In this document: one piece after another, positions 36,449 through 49,133 of the stretch
Layout: every line of letters starts with the position of its first letter
Position numbering within the stretch: position 1 is the first letter of the stretch
Assembly: GCA_009617715.1 (NCBI GenBank)
Contig: VTFK01000047.1
Location: 372,001-436,000 of the forward strand
Reading direction: 5' to 3'
Length of the DNA stretch: 64,000 nucleotides
Source of the DNA: Plectrocnemia conspersa
Taxonomy: Eukaryota > Arthropoda > Insecta > Trichoptera > Polycentropodidae
Notes under the pieces: model-generated
Told to the model about the DNA's origin: nothing
Database searches by the model: none
Seen by the model: the letters and a program-made list of their open reading frames with translations, nothing else
Translations under genes and position numbers: made by a program

Positions 36449-38854
36449 TTAAAATTTTTCTTCTAAGAACATTCTTATTGAATTGTTGACTTCAATCGGT
36501 CGATCTTGCTGCATAAAATGACTAGCTCCTTTTATAATGATTGTTTGAAGATTTGGAATAATTTGCTTGGCCATATTCAAGAAAGTTAACGTTAGATACT
36601 CTTCGTTTTCACCAAACATCATCAGTCCAGGAGGATAAGCTTTAGGAGATTCCTTTTCCAAATATAGTTGACCACAGTTGGCACGGTAATAGTTAATAGC
36701 AGATTTCAACGCACCTTCAATATAAACATGTTTAGGATTTTGATATTATGATATGTTAACGGTTAACTTACCTTTTTTAGAGAACATGTATTTGAAAGCT
36801 TCTACGTCTTCTTCGGTGACACTTGTATTCATATTTTCATTGTGACTCACCATACATTCAAATTTTTGGTAATCGTTCAACGATAGAGCAGTTTCTGGTA
36901 AATATGGCATTTGGAAGAAGAAGCAGTACCTGCAATTGTATACAAGATGTATAGTTTAGTAGAGTGTAATGTAATAATACATTTTAAACACACATGTGAC
37001 AAAATAGTATATTACATAGATTCATATAAAATAAAGACATGTCCAAAAGTAATATTCAAATAAAAATATTTTTTACATACTATTATATGATGTTTTAATA
37101 AATTAAAAATATATGTATATATTAATGAAGAAGATAAATATTTAATGACCATTGATGTACAATTGCCTTTATACTAAAAATGAGTAGATGTAACATGTCT
37201 GATTGAACTTATACGTCAATTATTATTATAATAGTATTTGAGATAACATGTACTATAATGAAAGTGAAAATGCAAAACAATTCTAGTTAATTGCATAACT
37301 GACATAATTTAAAGAATAATATTTGTTTATTATTCAGTACATTTAGTACAGATGACCTAGCACAGTTGCTATATGGACAGTGTTTATCATTGCATTTTTC
37401 GGGTATTAACATGTGATATAAATAAAAAAATCTCGATTTACCAGTTGTTGCGAACTGCGATGATAATTATACAAGTTATGCAATGATAAATGTACTCACA
37501 ATAAATGATAATAACATCAATAAATAAACATCTCATGGTCATACAATTAATGAAATAATGTATAACTAACCATGAGTTGATGAACTGTTTGACATCGGTG
37601 GCAATCATTGTAGTCCACGTCTTATGGTGCGGGCAGCTCAAGATTACAAATTTATCTACCATATCGGTGTGAAAATCTAAGAAATTCCAAGAGAGCAAAC
37701 CGCCCCAATCGTGGCCGACCAAGATGAACTTTTGCCTACCTAGAATATAATACAAACATTAATATATGATAATTTATGAATTCCAGTAGTATAATACCTA
37801 AACTCAGAACAAACTGCCTAATGTCTTCAATCACTTTTCTCATTTTATAGCCAGATTTAGATTCAGGTTTATCAGATTCACCGTATCCTCTGAGATCTAA
37901 TGCCACGACCCTAATAAAATAAACATATATTATCAGATAAATAATTATAAAAATACTGCTGCAGTAAAACTAATCATTGGAGTATCTAAATTATATATTA
38001 ATATAACTATAAGTATTCTAAAATGTTAATAGAAAAATGTATCGCTTAGAATTAAAATATTTTACAGCAAATTGACCACTCAATAAAAATGAGTCATTAT
38101 GTCGGGGGAGGGTATGAGAGACACTATCGCGCGCGGCTAGTAATACATTCTTCGAACAACCAGCGTGAATCTTTATTTCATTTGTGCGAGGTGGGTTATG
38201 TGATAAATGAAAATGTAGGTAATAATCATTTTTAATCCGTTTTACGAACTTATATAAAATAATGTTGTTACTATTTGTTGTGTAAGCTTTTCTAGGAACT
38301 CAAATGATAAATTTCGTTGTGTAAATCAAATATACGTCTATAATATTCTGTGTACTATAAGTTAAGATATACTCAATTCATTATTGTTATTCACTCGTTA
38401 TCTATTACTATACATATAAATAAATATATAAATATTATATAAAACAATACTATACCAGTAATCTTTCGATAAATCTTTCAGCTGATATCTCCAAGAGTAC
38501 CAAAATTCAGGGAATCCATGGACGAGTAGCATCAGTTTTTTATTTCTATTTCCATTTTCAACATAATGTAATTTTATATCCTGAATTATTTAACACCAAT
38601 ATTAATAAATAATATGTTTATTTAAATACATTCAAATCGTAGATTAAAAATACTTTTAAGTGTGCAAAGTCGTGCCTTCCCCAAGATGTGTCTAACAGAC
38701 ATTTGGGTGGTTCTTCTCGTATATTTTTCTTCGCAAATAATTTACTAGGATGTATTAAATAGTAGAAAAATAAAAATATCAGAAAGCCTAGAGCGTATAT
38801 CGCACCGACTGGATATATGAAGCATTTAAACAGGAACAAAAACACTGGATGCAT
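36449..38854 (-). CDS. EPHX4: Membrane-anchored epoxide hydrolase, EPHX4-like (copy A)
   Basis: Six exons: 38854-38654, 38580-38456, 37910-37798, 37739-37571, 36929-36772, 36714-36449, giving 343 aa (human EPHX4 has 362). The alpha/beta-hydrolase opens epoxides with water through an ester intermediate and sits on membranes by its N-terminal hydrophobic segment (about residues 4-33). Visible active site: oxyanion motif HGFP at 88-91 in HGFPEFWYSWR, nucleophile Asp157 in GHDWGG, lid Tyr265 in INYYR, charge-relay acid at 293 and His321 in GASHF. The acid is Glu in GENEEY where human EPHX4 has Asp. All junctions restore the frame and there is no stop. The natural substrate is unknown; lipid epoxides are the usual guess for this branch. 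It lies 12.9 kb from its paralogue on the same strand. Confidence 0.96.
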
Positions 38855-41800
38855 GTTAAGATTTTCACAATATTTTAGTCACTCACTCACTTCACTATAT
38901 ATTTTTGAAATATAATTTATTTTATTTTATTTTCACTCGCAATATCATGTTAGCGATCAATTTGTTTGTACTTCTATATATGTAAATGTATGTATATGAC
39001 CGATGGGCACCGCGGGAGAAGTGCAATTGGCAACTTCCAAGAGCGAAATGACAACTTGAAACTGTTTTATGAGGTACTAATACTATCCCCACCTGAACCC
39101 AGAAACCATATCATCCTTATGCACGACTGACATATATTAAATTTTTAATAAAATTTGTGTTTTATCGATAGCAATAAAATCACTATCAATAAATAATCAA
39201 TTTATTAATTTAAAAAATAATTATACATTTACGAGATAAATAAATAATAATTAAAAATAATTTGTGATATAGTTTTGTTGCACGCAAAATGAAGCAATAA
39301 AAAATAAATCTTACTTGTTTTATGCATTCAAAATTAATTTAAAAAAATAATTCAAATGTTATAAATGTATTTGTATTATAACTAAAATTATGATTTTCAA
39401 GTTGTATCGCAATGATTTGGTTTTATTTAAATTTTGAAATATACACATATAAATTTATTTTTAAATTATGCTTCGTTCATTTTTTTATATCAATTATTAA
39501 AATAAAATAAAATATAAACGTGTAATATTATTTAATGAATTTATTATTCAAATATTTTAAAATTGTACCGCAGTGTTTTGAGATAATATGAATATAATAA
39601 TATTTTGCTCTATTATTTTTATTAATTACACGTCATATTGGATTTAAACTTGACCTTTTGTTCATTACCTAACATAGGCGGCTACGAAATAGTTATAAAC
39701 TACACGTGTAACACACTAACGTATCAAGGCAATGCTAACATTTGCCATAAACAAGAACAAGAACGGATTTGGGTTACAATTTGTATATATAAATATAACA
39801 TATGAATAGAAAATGCTACCAATCTTTTAAATATAATTTTTAATTCTTCTGGTAATATAATATAATAAAAAAAAAAAACTTTGTATCATATTTATTTAAT
39901 GTATTTGCATCTTAATAGAGCGAATAGCATGCGAACTGATATAAACGTTATTTCGAAATGTTCATGCATGACTTGTCCTTTTATAATTAAAATCAATTTA
40001 CTATAATAATTGTAGAGATAATCAATAAAATGTTTAAAATAACACGAATATATTATTTTAAATTTTTTTTTTTTTTAGAATATTTTTATAAAAGCTGTAG
40101 TAAGCTCCAAATTTTAGCTAAATCATTATGTATTTGAAAAAAAATAACTGAAAAATTAGCTAATGATATTCAAATAATACACACTATGAATAAATTTGCG
40201 TCTTACATATTTATAAAACATTTACGAAAACATTATTATTCAATATTTAGCTCCCATATGAATGTACAGATAAAGTGTTTCACATATTACACGAAACCCT
40301 AGTGAATATTAAAAGCAATACAATTAACAATTATAATTAACTTGTACAAGATCCCTCAACAAAACTAATAGATTTTTTTCTATGCATGTTTGAGCACTCA
40401 GTCTTAAAAGAATGTTGAACCATCTGTTTTCTTTCTGGCGAAATTAACAATAATACAGGATTTTGTATATAAATAATGAAAGAATTTTTTTTTTTTAGAT
40501 AACCGACCGTTTCAAAAACAGACATAGAATGGTCACCGGAAAACCGTTTCTTTGAGCAGATAGAAAGACTACAAATTTTGTTGTTGTCGGATTTATGCAA
40601 CCCAAGACACAATACACTTGTCAATAATTACAAAAAATAAAAACGAAAATTGTAGTTCCACCAAAACTAGTTAAAATTCCAAAATTCAGAAAAGAGAAGA
40701 ATTGTTAATCTTCTCTCATTTTTTCGCGAGCATGTGTAAGCCGGAAAATAATTTCTACTTCAACTTCTCACCTAATTTGTGACTTCACTTCCAGTAAAGC
40801 TTTTGAAAATCGAGAAAAGCGGCCGTTTTCACTTCGATCATTAGACCTGGTCTAGTTAAGCAGTCACTTTGAGTCTTCATGAGTTAACTCGATCTTCTAG
40901 ACGTTTTGATGATCTTTTGACGCAAAGCCACGGCCTATACTACCTATATGCCTAAATACATATCCACATATTAATTTACTGCACAAATTTGTATGTTCGG
41001 AATTTAAACTGTTGTAACTTTAAAATAATTTTTAAATTTTGTAATTTGAACTAAAAAATAAACGCGTTTAAAGAGTCTAAATATCTGGACATTTGTAATA
41101 CCCAATACACGGATTGCAACTCAGGAGCTTTTTGGGTATTTCCATGTACTTAGGATTGTTTAAATAAAGCAAAGCATACAAAAATAAAGTATTTTTTATA
41201 TATTTTATTACTATAAAACTATAATCAGTTACATTATGCCTGATGGATGTTTTTGATGATTTATAGACTTTATCATATATTATTATTCTTGAAAATGTGC
41301 TCTTTCAGAGATTTCATCTTTAACAGCCATATGGACTACAATTTACCCAAGTTTCGCCGTTGAAGATTATTATCTAATTTAAATTATTTTAGATGAACAC
41401 TCTGAAACTTCAGTTTTGTAACATTAACTTTATCCTTACGAAATTTATAAAAATATTTTTTCATTACACTTGCATTTACACTTTCTTATTGCCACATTTT
41501 TTAAATGCTTAAAGACTTGAGAGTTAATTTCCACTGTAAGCTAAGAAATTAAAAAAATAGTATTTGGAAACTTTTCTACATTATGCTTACTTATAAATGC
41601 TCTACAAAATACAAAAAAATACAGAACCCAAAAATATTTATCAATGTTGATGATAAATATTGATAACAAAACTGAAGACAAATAAAATACACTGAAATAA
41701 AATTATCTCTTCAAGTTTATTTTTCAAGTTTTTGAATGACGTTGCTGAAGTTTAAAATAAATCTGTTGCTTATCAAGGACTAGTTGCGTGTTAGATGCTC

Positions 41801-44800
41801 TTAGATCAGCATAAAGAATTTTTAATTTCTGATTTTGTCAACAAGCTTTCGACCACCGATTATCTGCAAAATATTTTTAATTTATTTTCAATATTACGAG
41901 TATCAAGACAGCAAAAGTTTTATATATGTATATGCATATATTTTTCTGAATAACAATATTTATTCATATCACTGTAGTATTTCGTTGAGCTACAATTATC
42001 TCTATATTAGAACATTTTTACAGCATATACGACATTGACCGATTTTAGGTAATCACATCGATATTCATCAGTGAGATTAGAAAAATACTAGAAAAACCTA
42101 ATCTGATGTTATCGCTCTAAATTATAATAATTGCTAATTTTGATCTCCAAGCTAGATAGTAACTGAAACACGTGTGGGACTTGTGGGATTTGAACCTACG
42201 GCAACTAATGACTTATACAATTGATCCATCGTGCAAGTTTAATTATATATGTATAGATGGTATCATATATACGTCACAGTTTTAAAGGTCTTTAAAGACC
42301 CTCAAAATGAAACTGTAAAATTTAATAAAAATATTAGTATATTTAATTAATTAATTTTTAACCTTATTTTGTTCAAAATTAACTGTAAACATTTATTATC
42401 ACTTAGTTATAATATAAATTGCGAATTTCTCAAAAACATATCAGATTCTGGGTTATTTTCCTAAAGTGCATCGATATCTATAAAGAGCATTTTATCGCAA
42501 ATCATTGATAAATACGTTTTTCTTTGTTTGTATTTTGTATTTAGTCGATTTTGTATAAAATGTACTGAATTTATATCTTGATAGTATTTACAATAAATTT
42601 TAATGTTATTAAATCACTTTAGTTATATTTTTTATATTTTTAAGACATTTAATTTACCTAGTCTTCTTGAGGATATATATACGTATATCATTTTTTGTTG
42701 TTCTAGCATTTTTAAGATTATTAATATATAATATGTTTATCATATTATTATAAAATGAATAAATTAATATTAAATTTAAATATTAGCACGCAAAAAGAAA
42801 AAAAACTTTTTTTGTCTAAATTCCTCTATGACACATAGATTAAACTTCCTTATTGATTAAAAACTGCGTTTTAGGTAAAATGTATTGATAGAGAAAAATA
42901 CGTTTGTCGTATAGGACTATAATTATTATATTTATTGCAAAAGCTAAATATACGAAAAAATAATCATAAACGTGATTCCAGACTAGTGAAGAGAGCTATC
43001 TGATGTTACCAAAATAAACAAACTCAGGTAGATAATAATAAAATCAAAAAAGTTTAAATGTCATTCAATGCCGTTTTGAAGGATACTCATAAAAATGTTT
43101 TTTTTTATTCTTAGACACACTCATAACACACGCAATAACGAATTCACCCTGTATATGTATGATCTCTTATATTTTTTTAATCTACAAGCGAGATTGTAAT
43201 TGTAAGGTATACATATACCTACACAAATATCTTCCTAATAAAAGATAATATAATGTAGGCAAAAAAACGATACCTGCTAATTAAAATACTGTTTATATTA
43301 AATTAAACTATATGTATAACTACTAATTTTAAATTAATTTATATCAATTTATATTAATATATGGTATACAAGTTTGTTCAAACATGACGATTTTATTATA
43401 AATTAATTTAAAATAAATAGTTTACTTTATATACATATAGAACATATTGTTACAATAATGTGTTAATATAATACATGAGATATTCAGAAAGTCAGATAAA
43501 GCAATATGGTTTCATGAATTGATTTCACTATGAAAAAAATGCAAGTAGTTCTATTGTCATTGAATAAGAAACGTAAAGAAAATAATCGTTTTCATAAGCG
43601 TTTAACGATTTATGAGCAATGTCACGTACATAGAACTGTTTTTTTTATTTATAAAATAGTTATTTAAAGTTTAGGGTACAGACAACGCTGCGCGCGTTGG
43701 GTGCTAAAGAAAGAGCAGGTACGTTCGTTTTTTTATATCCTTAGAGCAACTTTTTATAATATATTTATATATATATTTATTAACAATGATTACCCGTATT
43801 GAAAATAGATCATTCTGTCAAATTGGTATAAATATATATACATATATTACACTATATCACAAACTATGTTTTTTTTTAGTGAATCGAATCTAAATTCAAG
43901 TTTCTTTTTCATTAAAATGTACACATATGTAAGATAGTTATGCATTATGAACATATAAAGTTATTTTAATGAACATAACATGTTATTTTAATATATTTCA
44001 TAGGCATGTGTAGTTTTCACATAAATGTGCAAATTTATAACGAATTATATCAGCTAATAATAGCGATACACGTGTCAATAAGTCATTGCACTTTCCTTAG
44101 TCTCATATATAACCCTGATCCGATTAAGATGTGTACATTAGACCCATATAAAATTAGTTTGTTTGTGTAACATTTATTAAGCAAAATTAATATTGTAGAG
44201 TTGAATGTTATTTGTAGTATTGTATCTTATACAAAATAATTTATTATTAGTTTTTACTGAACTCAAACGCGACCACTTTATGCTTGTTGTGTGTTTAAAA
44301 TGCATGCGTCAAACTATATTTAAATTTCTTATGTACTAACTACTAAAATAAGTTATTGGTGAAATAGAAGGCAAGTTTATAATAAAGAAATAAGTTAAAC
44401 GTCATCTGTTTTCCCTGGTTAACTCAATTGAAAAAATTAAGTCATTTCGGTAATTGTTTAACGACCGTTTTACTTTTAGCAAGTACTTGAAACAGCTACT
44501 GAAATTTTAATTTTTCAGAAACTCAAGGCGCGCAATTGGTGCCAAAAAAGAGAGCAGATGCGAAAATTCTGTAACATTAAAATTAAAACCTCTTTATTAC
44601 TCTTCACAGCGAATATTTATTTATTTAATAAAATTATGACATGTTAACCTAATGCGTCACGTTAACCAAAAGTACAAAATATAATTTTAAAATACATACA
44701 AATATAAACATATATAAGTATACATGCATATATACAAATACGCACACATACACACATGCACATTTAAGTAAAAACACGAAAACAAGATAAAAGAACAGAC

Positions 44801-44805
44801 ACAAA
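38855..44805. other. Long AT-rich intergenic stretch, no gene recognised
   Basis: Nearly six kilobases of A/T-rich DNA between the two hydrolase copies. The only features are a possible tRNA-derived piece at 42174-42235 and a mid-GC patch at 40670-40930 with no recognisable protein. A minus-strand frame at 40337-40624 stays open for 95 codons but shows no family signature. Confidence 0.5.
42174..42235 (-). repeat. tRNA-like piece with A and B boxes (SINE or tRNA scrap)
   Basis: On the minus strand TGGATCAATTG (42228-42218) resembles a pol III A box and GGTTCAAATCC (42196-42186) is one base from the B box consensus. The two are about 21 bases apart, shorter than in a real tRNA, so a functional tRNA is unlikely. 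It could be the head of a tRNA-derived SINE. Confidence 0.4.
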
Positions 44806-45900
44806 TCACCTCAACAGGTTTGCATTGTCCCACACGAATTGAACCAAAACCTCATATGTGCACGAGAAAATGTCAATATCTCTATTCCCAGTATTGAGCA
44901 GACGGACGGCCTTTGCCAGAGAAGAGTTGCCAAGTCCTCCAGTTCTAATCTTTATCGGCAAGAACAGTGGATGCGACCGAGAATTATAACCACCTTCCGG
45001 AGCCCACATTTGGAGCGGCTCGAGCACCGAACGGTGTAAACTCGCAGAAGTGTTTAATTATATAAACACTTCTGCGAGTTTACAACGAAACGTATCCCAG
45101 CGCTCCTAAAATAAAAGCACTTGGAAATAGGAACGGATAATATCCGTATTTCTTCGAGTATAAATATATAAGAAATTCACGCTGTACTTTTTCTAGCTTC
45201 AATTCATTAGATTGACTCATTACGCCTGGAATCCATATAAAAGAGCTAGTTTCTAGTATGCTGCCGACTAGAGCATCATAAAGAGTGCGCAGTACTAAAG
45301 TATTCCTGAAGTACCGCACATTTCATAAGATAAAACCGAGAATTTTTAACGATCTACTGTGAGTATCTGCAATGTACTGGCTAAATTTCCAATGTTCTTC
45401 GAAAGTCACACCTAAATCCTTAGAATATATCCGCTGAAATGAAAATTAAATTGTGTGACATTTCTTTACACAAGCCTACTTCCATAAAGAAGTGAGATCC
45501 TCTTGCAGGTCGAAGGAATCAAAAATCTACTATGGTTTCTTGAAAATTTTCAAGTCATCTACATAAAATAAAAAAAAAGGAACGATGCATTGCTGTTTCT
45601 ATGTCATTAATGAACAATCAAAACAGTAATGTACCCAATTTGGATCCTTGAGGTACTCCAGTAGAGGTCTTATATCGTTCTTAAAATGATTTTTCATACT
45701 AGACGAACGATTTATATAGGTCAAATAATTTAAGAGTAGGTTTATGAGACCTTCAGAAAGCCCGAAATTAGATAATTTTGTTCACAAGTAAATCATGATT
45801 AACTTTATCAAATATATGTATGTTGAAAAATAAAAAAATGTATATTCTGAAGATATAAGTCAGTGTCAAAATAAAATGCTTCAAACATATTTTGTGAAAT
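44806..45900 (-). mobile_element. Jockey-like LINE, reverse transcriptase second half, broken
   Basis: Minus-strand pieces from right to left: STGVPQGSKLG near 45640-45670, LFINDIETAM near 45600, FVDDLKIF near 45550 (catalytic pair DD kept), KDLGVTFEEHWKFS near 45380-45425, then YFRNTLVLRTLYDALVGSIL at 45260-45319, LEKVQREFLIYLYSKKYGYY, and the C-terminus with SSLAKAVRLLNTG and DIFS ending at 44806. Several frameshifts and a 22-bp snap-back at 45035-45084 interrupt it. Confidence 0.75.
45035..45084. repeat. Perfect 22-bp hairpin inside the LINE
   Basis: Arms 45035-45056 and 45063-45084 are exact reverse complements with a six-base loop. It sits between the two open pieces of the LINE C-terminus and is not part of the normal protein, so it looks like a local inverted duplication. 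Confidence 0.9.
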
Positions 45901-46944
45901 TGGTATATTTACTTTTCGAATAACCTCTAGTATTACTGTCGATTAAAAATCCGTTTCATCAAAAAATCATACATTAATATTTCTGTTGAAACATTTTGAT
46001 ATGACAACTTATGTATGTATAATATGTATGTCACAAAGAGCTTTAGTTGTTTAAAATTTAATATGCGTAATAAAAATATTTCAGTCGGTTAAGAGTTAAA
46101 CAGGAATCCGTTTTATTTGGATTTTTTATTTGAGTTCGAAACGTTAAAATTGTATGGCACGTGTAGATCGTCTAGCATAGCCAGTAATGACTCAGTCCAT
46201 TGACCAAGTTCGCAAAAAAAAAATCACAACCGTAACGGATCTTTACACGTTCTAGATATCAGTGTGATTTCACGTGTATTTCGATGATGTTATTTAACTC
46301 GGTAACTCAATGAACATATTTGACCTTCTTAATGTTTGTCTTTCGTTTCTGTCGTCAACGACTTTAGCAAATTTCTTTTTCCTTTTTGGGTATACATACC
46401 AATTTTATACTCATCTAGACTCTAGACAACCTTGAATGAAACAAGCCTTTTTAACACGTTATTGATAGCGTGCTTGTAGAAAAGGACGAGACGACCGAGC
46501 AATTAACGCAGTCCCATTGCACATTCCAGTCTGAAATGGTCAGGAGTTTCAACTACAATAATCTACGTTCTAATATATGTATTTATAAATTTAAAAATAT
46601 TTTAAAATATTCATAGAATTAATATACAAACAATACCAAAACGCTGGCACGTGTATGTATAATTTAAATTTACATTTGGAATACTCGTATTCAATTAAAA
46701 AAGAATGTTTAATTATCGCAATTATACATGATTATTTCCAATTGCGTCAATTGTAAAATTATTATTATTATATCAGTGCGTAATTTTTTTGCGAATGAAC
46801 CTTGGAATCTATTGTTTAATTTATGATATTGCAAAACAATACACGCAAGATACAATGTCGATACCATGAAAGTATAAATTAAGCCATTGATAAAAATTAG
46901 GAAATAAAAGAAATACCATGATTAAAATGACGATATTCTAGATC

Positions 46945-47650
46945 AGAGGTTGACAAACATTTTTTGTAAAGGGATAGATCGTGATATGTTAGGCTCGGTG
47001 GACCAGGAAGCAAAATTAAAACAGGCCTTATCCATTATTTCTTCTAATTTTTAAACGCAATGATAGTTTCATATATGAGTCCTTTCTTCCTTATAGTTTT
47101 TAGTTAAAATCGTTAGAGAATCCCATGATATCTGCAGCAAAGGCTAATTTCCAAAGCCATTTAGTTTTGGACGAAAGACTGATAGATTGAAATACATATA
47201 TTTTCCCGGGACACATTTCTTCGGTTGCAACAATCAAACATGACTTAATTAATTCATTATCAGTAAATAAAGCATTCTATATTAATTAATAAAGCTACAC
47301 ATGAACTAACTAGTTACAGCATCATTTTCATTTTTTTTTCTCGAAATTTCGTTGTAAAGAAAAATTTCGTTTTTAGCTATTCAACTTTTTTCATAGTTGC
47401 TTTTCTGGAGTATCAAGTGTTAGTATCACGCATGGATTTGCCCGAGATGGATGTCCGGCAGACAAATCCGACCGTGTGTGGTCCTAAAGAGATGGATGTC
47501 CGGCGGACAAATCTGAACGTGTGTGGTGTTAAAGACCACGGATGTATCTGTCTGTTGGCCGTTTCGTTATAGCGCATTCTATGAAAGAGTTTGAAAATAT
47601 AAAATCTAATCATAGCTTTCGGGTCAGATGTAGCCCACTAAAGTTAAAAT
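46945..47650. mobile_element. hAT-like element remnant
   Basis: The left side GATCAGAGGTTGACAAACAT followed by TTTTTTGTAAAGGG, and the right side GGGTCAGATGTAGCCCAC, have the look of decayed ends of hAT elements (CAGAGGTTGGCAAAC... and ...GATGTGGCCC). The inside has no usable frame. It contains the tandem duplication at 47442-47531. Confidence 0.45.
47442..47531. repeat. Tandem duplication, about 45-nt unit
   Basis: The unit GAGATGGATGTCCGGCAGAC..AAATCCGACCGTGTGTGG..TAAA occurs twice in direct order with a few base changes. It is GC-richer than its setting. Confidence 0.8.
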
Positions 47651-48482
47651 AAATTTGCATAGCAACAACGAATAAATACATGTTACAAAATAATTAAATT
47701 GTATGTAATTAATATTTTACATGTGTTGCTCATTAATAAGTGATTGTTATTAATACACGTGTATCGTATTAAATATTCGGTATAAATATGGAGCGATTAA
47801 AATAAATAATGGTCATTAACCAGTCGTCACAACGACATACCGGTCGAATTATTGCTGGAGATTTACTGTTCCTGGTTTCCGCCGCCAAAGCCTTGCCTGG
47901 AGACCAGGCGTTAAAAATCCCATATTTCATTTCGAACTGCTTATGATATATATTTGATATATTAAATTTTGCATTTTTTTATACAGAATTGACATAACAG
48001 ATTTGCTATAGAATTTCTTATGATATATTTACCTACAAATATTCTCACTAGTAATTTCGCTTTCACACTTGTTTAAGTATCATTTGTACCTTTGCACGTA
48101 ATATTTTTTACAGTAATATTTAAAACTATTATATACTCATTTTATTTAAAATGAATTAAAGCAATATAAATAAAATTATACAACAAATAATCTAGAAGTT
48201 TTTTTTTTTTAAATTAAAAATTGTTCTGTTTAATTAAATATAATTTTATTTTGTGAAAAATAACACTAGAAAAAATAATCTGGAAGTAATTTTTATTCCA
48301 ATAATTTATTATTTTGTATTACACTAACTTAAATTAATTACACAATTTAATGTGGTATTATGCCACTTAAGCTTTGAAGAGATTGAATAAAAACTTGCAC
48401 TTATTTACGCGCTTCTGGTGATTGATGTACGAGACTATATATATACATATATATACTAATTTTCCCTATCTATGAGTATAAT

Positions 48483-49125
48483 TAGGGATTCCAATCCCGG
48501 GATCCCGAACGATTTTCAATACCCGATGAGTCCCGGGATTATAAAACATAATCCCGAATTTTTCGGATTGGTTGATTTATCAAGCACAATCGAATTATTA
48601 TTGACAACATCGTTATATTTCGTGTACAAACTTGCACGAGTTGCACGTGTCATCTGTGAATCTTTGAGGCTGTGAGTCTAAACGTGCTTTTTCAGCAGCA
48701 GGCTGCTTAGGAACCAAAATCAGATCAAGGCTAAATGATAAAACACTTGATGCTTTGATGTTACTTCGTGAGTTTTATTCAAAATAATGTTTTCAATTAA
48801 TTGTCTATGAATGTACATAGGTATGTACATACATTGTCAAAAGTTAATTTTTTTCTTCTCAAATAAATATATAAGACCTTCCCTTTTTTATTTTTATTAT
48901 ATTATTTTTTATTTTAAGTCCAAGACTAAAATTATACGTATTTTTATACATTGTACGTTATAAAAAACAGATGTAAAAAATATATTGTATTATTCATTTT
49001 AAATTATTTTTTATCGATAAAATAACATGAAAATTATCCCGGGACTGGTCCCGGGATCCCGGGATCGACTAATTGCAATACCGAAATCCCGGGATCAAAA
49101 TTTTGGCCCGGGATTGGAATCCCTA
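48483..49125. mobile_element. Non-autonomous hAT transposon with 8-bp target duplication
   Basis: Ends TAGGGATTCCAATCCCGGG (left, and reverse-complemented right) enclose 643 bp. The 8-bp word AGTATAAT flanks both sides exactly (48475-48482 and 49126-49133), the size expected for hAT elements. The subterminal parts are rich in TCCCGGGATC words, probable transposase binding sites. No transposase frame remains. Confidence 0.92.
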
Positions 49126-49133
49126 AGTATAAT

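Noticed and set aside
40337..40624. 95-codon minus-strand frame
   Set aside because: No family signature, no splice context, and a poly-Lys part from an A/T run; no support for a gene.
42174..42235. Functional tRNA gene
   Set aside because: A-box to B-box distance is too short, the T stem has a mismatch and no acceptor stem forms, so only a tRNA-like repeat is claimed.
44839..45039. Plus-strand frame of 66 codons
   Set aside because: It is antisense to the LINE C-terminus.
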